Shown here: piece by piece, positions 13,840 through 16,723 of the stretch
Numbering within the stretch: position 1 is the stretch's first letter
Layout: every line of letters begins with the position of its first letter
Source: Candidatus Saccharimonadota bacterium
Lineage (GTDB): Bacteria > Patescibacteriota > Saccharimonadia > Saccharimonadales > Saccharimonadaceae
DNA: 16,723 nt
Direction: 5' to 3'
Assembly (NCBI GenBank): GCA_020428265.1
Contig: JAGQND010000009.1
Coordinates: 1-16,723 of the forward strand
Program-made: the position numbers and the translations under genes
The notes under the pieces: model-generated
Databases searched by the model: none
Seen by the model: the letters and a program-made list of their open reading frames with translations, nothing else
What the model was told of the DNA's origin: nothing

Positions 13840-13903
13840 TATATACGGCCTTTCACAACCTCAAAAACGTAGCCTGGAGCAACTTACTAACAGAGGTAGA
13901 AGT

Positions 13904-14605
13904 CTATTTACGGATTGTTGTACCGATTTGCTCACCAGATATGGCGCGGCGGATATTATCTTCTTTTAATAGCTCAAATACCACTATAGACTGACTGTGG
14001 TCCTCGGCAAGCGCTATAGCCGCTTGGTCCATCACCTTTACGTCTGGGCGCACCACGGCCTCATTTAGGGTCAAAGTGTCAAACTTTACGGCGTCGTCAT
14101 GCTGCTGCGGGTCTTTGTCGTACACGCCGTCTACCTTGGTAGCTTTAAATATAGCATCGCAGTCTAGCTCGAGAGCCAGGCTCACGGCAGCGGTATCGGT
14201 AGTTAGGTAGGGGCGACCTATACCACCGGCAGCCACAACTACACGGCCTTTAGCTAGGTGGCTCAACACGCGGCGGTGCGTAAACTGGTCGGCCACTTGA
14301 TCGGCCTTGATGTTTGTCACCACGCGCGCCGGCAAGTCATTGGCGTTGAACACATCTACCAGAGCGAGGGCGTTCATAAGGGTGCCGAGCATACCGATAT
14401 TGTCGGCCGTGACGCGCTGCACGCCGCTACCAGCTAGCTGCTCGCCGCGAGCGTAATTGCCGCCACCGACCATTATCACTATCTGCGTATTTTCAACTTT
14501 TTTAATTTCGTTTGCTATCCAGGCCGCGCGCTCGGCGTCGAACCCGCCAGCGTATTGACCCTGTAATTGTTCACCTGAAAGTTTAAGAAGGACTCGTCTA
14601 TACAT
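13904..14605 (-). CDS. pyrH: UMP kinase
   Basis: A 233-residue amino-acid-kinase-fold protein converting UMP to UDP in pyrimidine nucleotide synthesis. Visible family motifs are MYRRVLLKLSGEQL at the start, IVIMVGGGNYARG, TADNIGMLGTLMNALAL, RVVVAAGGIGRPYLTTDTAA and DAIFKATKVDGVYDKDP. Length is typical. ATG 14605 is chosen over an upstream in-frame start (14752) because the motif-bearing product begins there and a TGcTATACT -10 ends 7 nt before it. The frr gene that often follows pyrH is absent; the GC-rich hydrolase unit lies downstream instead. Confidence 0.95.
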   Translation of the reverse strand: MYRRVLLKLSGEQLQGQYAGGFDAERAAWIANEIKKVENTQIVIMVGGGNYARGEQLAGSGVQRVTADNIGMLGTLMNALALVDVFNANDLPARVVTNIKADQVADQFTHRRVLSHLAKGRVVVAAGGIGRPYLTTDTAAVSLALELDCDAIFKATKVDGVYDKDPQQHDDAVKFDTLTLNEAVVRPDVKVMDQAAIALAEDHSQSIVVFELLKEDNIRRAISGEQIGTTIRK

Positions 14606-14612
14606 GCTTTCT

Positions 14613-14654
14613 AGTATAGCAAATTGCCGCCCGCGCAGCTGAATTTGATATGAT
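14613..14654. promoter_or_regulatory. Divergent promoters between pyrH and the hydrolase gene
   Basis: In a 57-bp gap, the minus strand has TGcTATACT (hexamer 14618-14613), ending 7 nt before the pyrH ATG, and the plus strand has TGaTATGAT (hexamer 14649-14654), ending 8 nt before ATG 14663. Both are extended -10 sites without good -35 hexamers and predict leaderless or near-leaderless mRNAs. Confidence 0.65.
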
Positions 14655-14662
14655 ACATAGTG

Positions 14663-15436
14663 ATGACAAATGTGAATTATAAGCTCCACACCGAAGTAAG
14701 CGGTGCCGGCACGCCGATTGTGATGGTGCACGGCTATTTGGCGTCGAGCCACTACTATAGCGACATTGCCAAGCGGCTAGAAAAAACCCACCAGGTGATA
14801 CGAGTGGATTTGCTCGGGCACGGCAAATCGCCCAAACCACACAACATACCGTACGACCACAACGACCAAGTGCAAGCGCTACACTACACGCTCGAACAAC
14901 TTGGAGTCAAGCAACCTTTTGCGCTAGTAGGGCACTCTATGGGCGCGCTAATTGCGCTACGCTATGCCAATATATACCCCGAGCGTGTGTCACGACTAGT
15001 ACTATTTAACCCACCCATGTTCTCGAGCCCCGAAGAAGCCGAGCGTGATATAGCCGCGACTGGCCCAGGCTATCGCTTGCTGATGTTTTCTAAAGCGCAG
15101 CGCACAGTGTGGCGAGCGCTCAAAACACTACCGCGCAACCCGTCTAAAACCCGTCACCCCGTAAGCCTCACAGATGTACTGCGCGTCAACCGACACGCCC
15201 GCACAGGCAGCCTACGCAACCTAGTGATGCAGGGCAATGTATTCAAGGAAGTGCACGAAATAACCACGCCGACCCTGATAGTGATGGGGCAAAAGGACCG
15301 CGTAACATACCTCAAAAACGCCCTAAACGCGCAGTTTCCACCGCACGTAACGCTCAAAATCAACCAGCACGGCCACAACGGCATGGCTTACCACCCCAAA
15401 CTCGCCGAATCGTACATTCGCGAACACCTCGGCTAA
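14663..15436 (+). CDS. Alpha/beta hydrolase, 257 residues
   Basis: The sequence IVMVHGYLASSHYY, then RVDLLGHGKSPKP, GHSMGA (Ser92), GQKDRV (Asp212) and HGHNGM (His238) give the full alpha/beta-hydrolase triad. The RVDLLGHGKS segment is typical of esterases, lactonases and lipases of the epoxide-hydrolase-like group; the substrate cannot be assigned. A GTG one codon earlier (14660) is possible, but ATG 14663 fits the -10 spacing equally well and is preferred. No signal peptide. The smpB gene starts 20 nt after its stop from its own -10. Confidence 0.87.
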   Translation: MTNVNYKLHTEVSGAGTPIVMVHGYLASSHYYSDIAKRLEKTHQVIRVDLLGHGKSPKPHNIPYDHNDQVQALHYTLEQLGVKQPFALVGHSMGALIALRYANIYPERVSRLVLFNPPMFSSPEEAERDIAATGPGYRLLMFSKAQRTVWRALKTLPRNPSKTRHPVSLTDVLRVNRHARTGSLRNLVMQGNVFKEVHEITTPTLIVMGQKDRVTYLKNALNAQFPPHVTLKINQHGHNGMAYHPKLAESYIREHLG

Positions 15437-15438
15437 CC

Positions 15439-15447
15439 TGTTATAAT
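15439..15447 (+). promoter_or_regulatory. Extended -10 promoter of smpB
   Basis: TGtTATAAT lies in the 20-bp gap between the hydrolase stop and smpB, with the hexamer ending 9 nt before ATG 15457. No Shine-Dalgarno lies between, so a leader of only about 3 nt is expected. Confidence 0.65.
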
Positions 15448-15456
15448 ACATGTATT

Positions 15457-15939
15457 ATGGCCCAAAAAAAGAAAAAGCCCGTAGCCAAGCCACACGCCGT
15501 CGTCAATCGGCGTGCTAAGTTTGACTATGAGCTGGGCGACGAGCTAGTGGTAGGGCTGAGTCTAAGTGGGGCAGAGGTACGAGCCGCACGCGACAACCAC
15601 GTACAGCTCAAGGGCGCTTACGTGCAAATAAAAGGTAGTGAATTGTGGCTACAAGGTGCTAGCTTTAGCGTAAAAATCAACGAACGTGGCGTGCCAGGCA
15701 CCCGCACGGTAGACGATAGCCCACGCAAGCTACTAGCCAAACGCCGCGAAATAGACGCATTACTAGCGCACAAAGCCAGTGGACAAACCATAGTGCCACT
15801 AAAACTCCTCACTGCTGGGCGCTATATAAAGCTTGTCATAGCCACCGGTAAGGGTAAAAAACATTATGACAAGCGCGAAACCCTAAAACGCCGCGACCAG
15901 CAACGCGAATCAGAACGAGCCATCAAACAACAATACTAA
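15457..15939 (+). CDS. smpB: SsrA-binding protein SmpB
   Basis: A 160-residue oligonucleotide-binding-fold protein that binds tmRNA and brings it to stalled ribosomes for trans-translation. Family motifs: NRRAKFDYELGDELVVGLSL, SGAEVRAAR, KGAYVQI, PRKLLAKRREID, TIVPLKLLTAGRYIKL and the KGKKHYDKRETLKRRD segment leading to the basic C-terminal tail, which enters the mRNA channel. The N-terminus has a basic Lys-rich run of about 12 residues. Normal length for the family. tmRNA itself is not seen in the window. The exonuclease III gene follows 32 nt later. Confidence 0.95.
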   Translation: MAQKKKKPVAKPHAVVNRRAKFDYELGDELVVGLSLSGAEVRAARDNHVQLKGAYVQIKGSELWLQGASFSVKINERGVPGTRTVDDSPRKLLAKRREIDALLAHKASGQTIVPLKLLTAGRYIKLVIATGKGKKHYDKRETLKRRDQQRESERAIKQQY

Positions 15940-15958
15940 ATTGCATCAATTTATAGTG

Positions 15959-15964
15959 TAAAAT
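15959..15964 (+). promoter_or_regulatory. -10 element of the exonuclease III gene
   Basis: TAAAAT, directly preceded by TG, ends 7 nt before ATG 15972 and predicts an almost leaderless transcript. No Shine-Dalgarno is present between them. Confidence 0.5.
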
Positions 15965-15971
15965 AGTAGTA

Positions 15972-16723
15972 ATGAAACTATTTTCGTGGAACGTAAACGG
16001 CATACGTGCTGTCATAAACAAAGGCGAGTTTGCTAAATTTATAGAAACCTACCAACCAGATGTATTATGCTTACAGGAAACCAAAGCAAAGCAGGGCCAA
16101 GCCGAAGTAGACCTACCAGAGTACGAAGAATACTGGAACAGCGCCGACAAAGCCGGCTACAGCGGCACGGCAATATTTAGCAAAGTTAAACCACTCAGTG
16201 TAATATACGGATTTGCCGACAGTATAGCCGAAAAATACGACCTAGCAACCGATAGTTACGGTGACCCCACCAAAGAAGGCAGAGTAATTAGCGCAGAGTT
16301 TGACGATTTTTGGGTGGTCACGGTATATACGCCCAACAGCAAGGGAGACTTAAGCCGCCTGAACCTACGCGAAAAACAGTGGGACCCGGCGTTTCTAGAG
16401 CACGTACAGGAACTCGAAAAATCCAAGCCCGTGTTGTTTTGCGGCGATCTAAACGTAGCTCACACCGAAGATGACCTAGCTAACCCCAAGCCAAACGTAG
16501 GCAAACACGGCTTTACCAACGAAGAGCGCAATGGGTTCCAAAAGTTTCTAGACGCCGGCTTCGTAGACACCTTTCGTAAGTTCACACAGGGAAATGGCCA
16601 CTATAGCTGGTGGACCCACTGGCAAAACGCCCGCGCCCGCAACGTGGGGTGGCGCATAGACTACTGGCTAACAAGCGCCAGCCTAGCAGACCGCGTAGTA
16701 GCGGCCGAAATCCACGCCAGCCA
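15972..16723 (+). CDS. xthA: Exodeoxyribonuclease III / AP endonuclease (runs off right edge)
   Basis: 250 codons are visible. The endonuclease/exonuclease/phosphatase fold is shown by KLFSWNVNGIRA, LCLQETK (Glu36, metal ligand), GYSGTAIFSK, VVTVYTPNS, CGDLNVAHTEDDLANPKPN (Asp159 and Asn161, catalytic) and GWRIDYWL. The enzyme cuts DNA 5' to abasic sites and trims 3' ends in base-excision repair. Only the final part, expected to hold the last catalytic motif (SDHxPV), is missing, roughly 10-15 residues judged by family length. It follows smpB on the same strand. Confidence 0.93.
   Translation, partial: MKLFSWNVNGIRAVINKGEFAKFIETYQPDVLCLQETKAKQGQAEVDLPEYEEYWNSADKAGYSGTAIFSKVKPLSVIYGFADSIAEKYDLATDSYGDPTKEGRVISAEFDDFWVVTVYTPNSKGDLSRLNLREKQWDPAFLEHVQELEKSKPVLFCGDLNVAHTEDDLANPKPNVGKHGFTNEERNGFQKFLDAGFVDTFRKFTQGNGHYSWWTHWQNARARNVGWRIDYWLTSASLADRVVAAEIHAS

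Noticed and set aside
14606..14752. Longer pyrH starting at 14752
   Set aside because: The extra 49 residues are not part of the UMP kinase family and would overlap the divergent hydrolase gene and both promoters.
1..16723. CRISPR arrays, insertion sequences, tRNA or rRNA genes
   Set aside because: No regular direct repeats with spacers, no transposase frame with terminal repeats, and no cloverleaf or rRNA-like stretch was found on reading the window.

Overview
The window looks like chromosomal DNA from a Candidatus Saccharibacteria (TM7/Patescibacteria, CPR) genome. The reasons are tightly packed small genes, a proton-type F1Fo ATP synthase operon with a short delta subunit, a tandem pair of PafA/Dop (Pup-ligase-like) homologues, several proteins with no recognisable relatives, and heavy use of ATA, CTA and GTA codons. 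TGA acts as a normal stop (for example in the ATGA overlap at 7921-7924), so the UGA=Gly code of Gracilibacteria and Absconditabacteria does not apply. The lineage call is inference and was not tested by database search.

Layout. Positions 1-2649 (minus strand) hold atpI/Z-atpB-atpE-atpF-atpH-atpA, with atpA running off the left edge. Positions 2709-4696 (minus) hold a 585-residue protein of unknown function, translationally coupled (TAATG) to a GC-rich 55-residue ORF that ends at a clean intrinsic terminator. Positions 4711-9363 (plus) hold a 66-residue conserved-looking protein, a probable zinc metalloprotease (HEYIH...DEGFTEH), a glutaredoxin, and the two PafA/Dop-like genes, which overlap by ATGA. 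Positions 9370-12819 hold an alpha/beta hydrolase, two GT-B glycosyltransferases on opposite strands around a 32-bp divergent promoter, and a two-helix membrane protein. Positions 12844-13839 (minus) hold a second GC-rich gene, an alpha/beta hydrolase with its own promoter, a strong Shine-Dalgarno and a terminator. Positions 13904-16723 hold pyrH (minus), then a third alpha/beta hydrolase, smpB and a nearly complete exonuclease III gene (plus).

How the parts may work together. The ATP synthase, UMP kinase, SmpB and ExoIII are housekeeping genes. The accessory part most worth attention is 4955-9363: metalloprotease, glutaredoxin and two Pup-ligase-fold enzymes in one direction, with no Pup and no proteasome gene in the window. 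The glycosyltransferases and small membrane protein may build envelope glycans.

Regulation has a clear pattern. At about eleven transcription-unit starts a TATAAT-like -10 (often extended, TGnTATAAT) ends only 6-9 nt before the start codon, which predicts leaderless mRNAs. The ATP synthase genes I checked (atpA, atpH, atpF, atpE), the glutaredoxin and the two GC-rich genes use Shine-Dalgarno sites instead. Two promoters about 9 kb apart share 28 of 31 bases, spacer included. No stretch over 300 bases lacks a gene.
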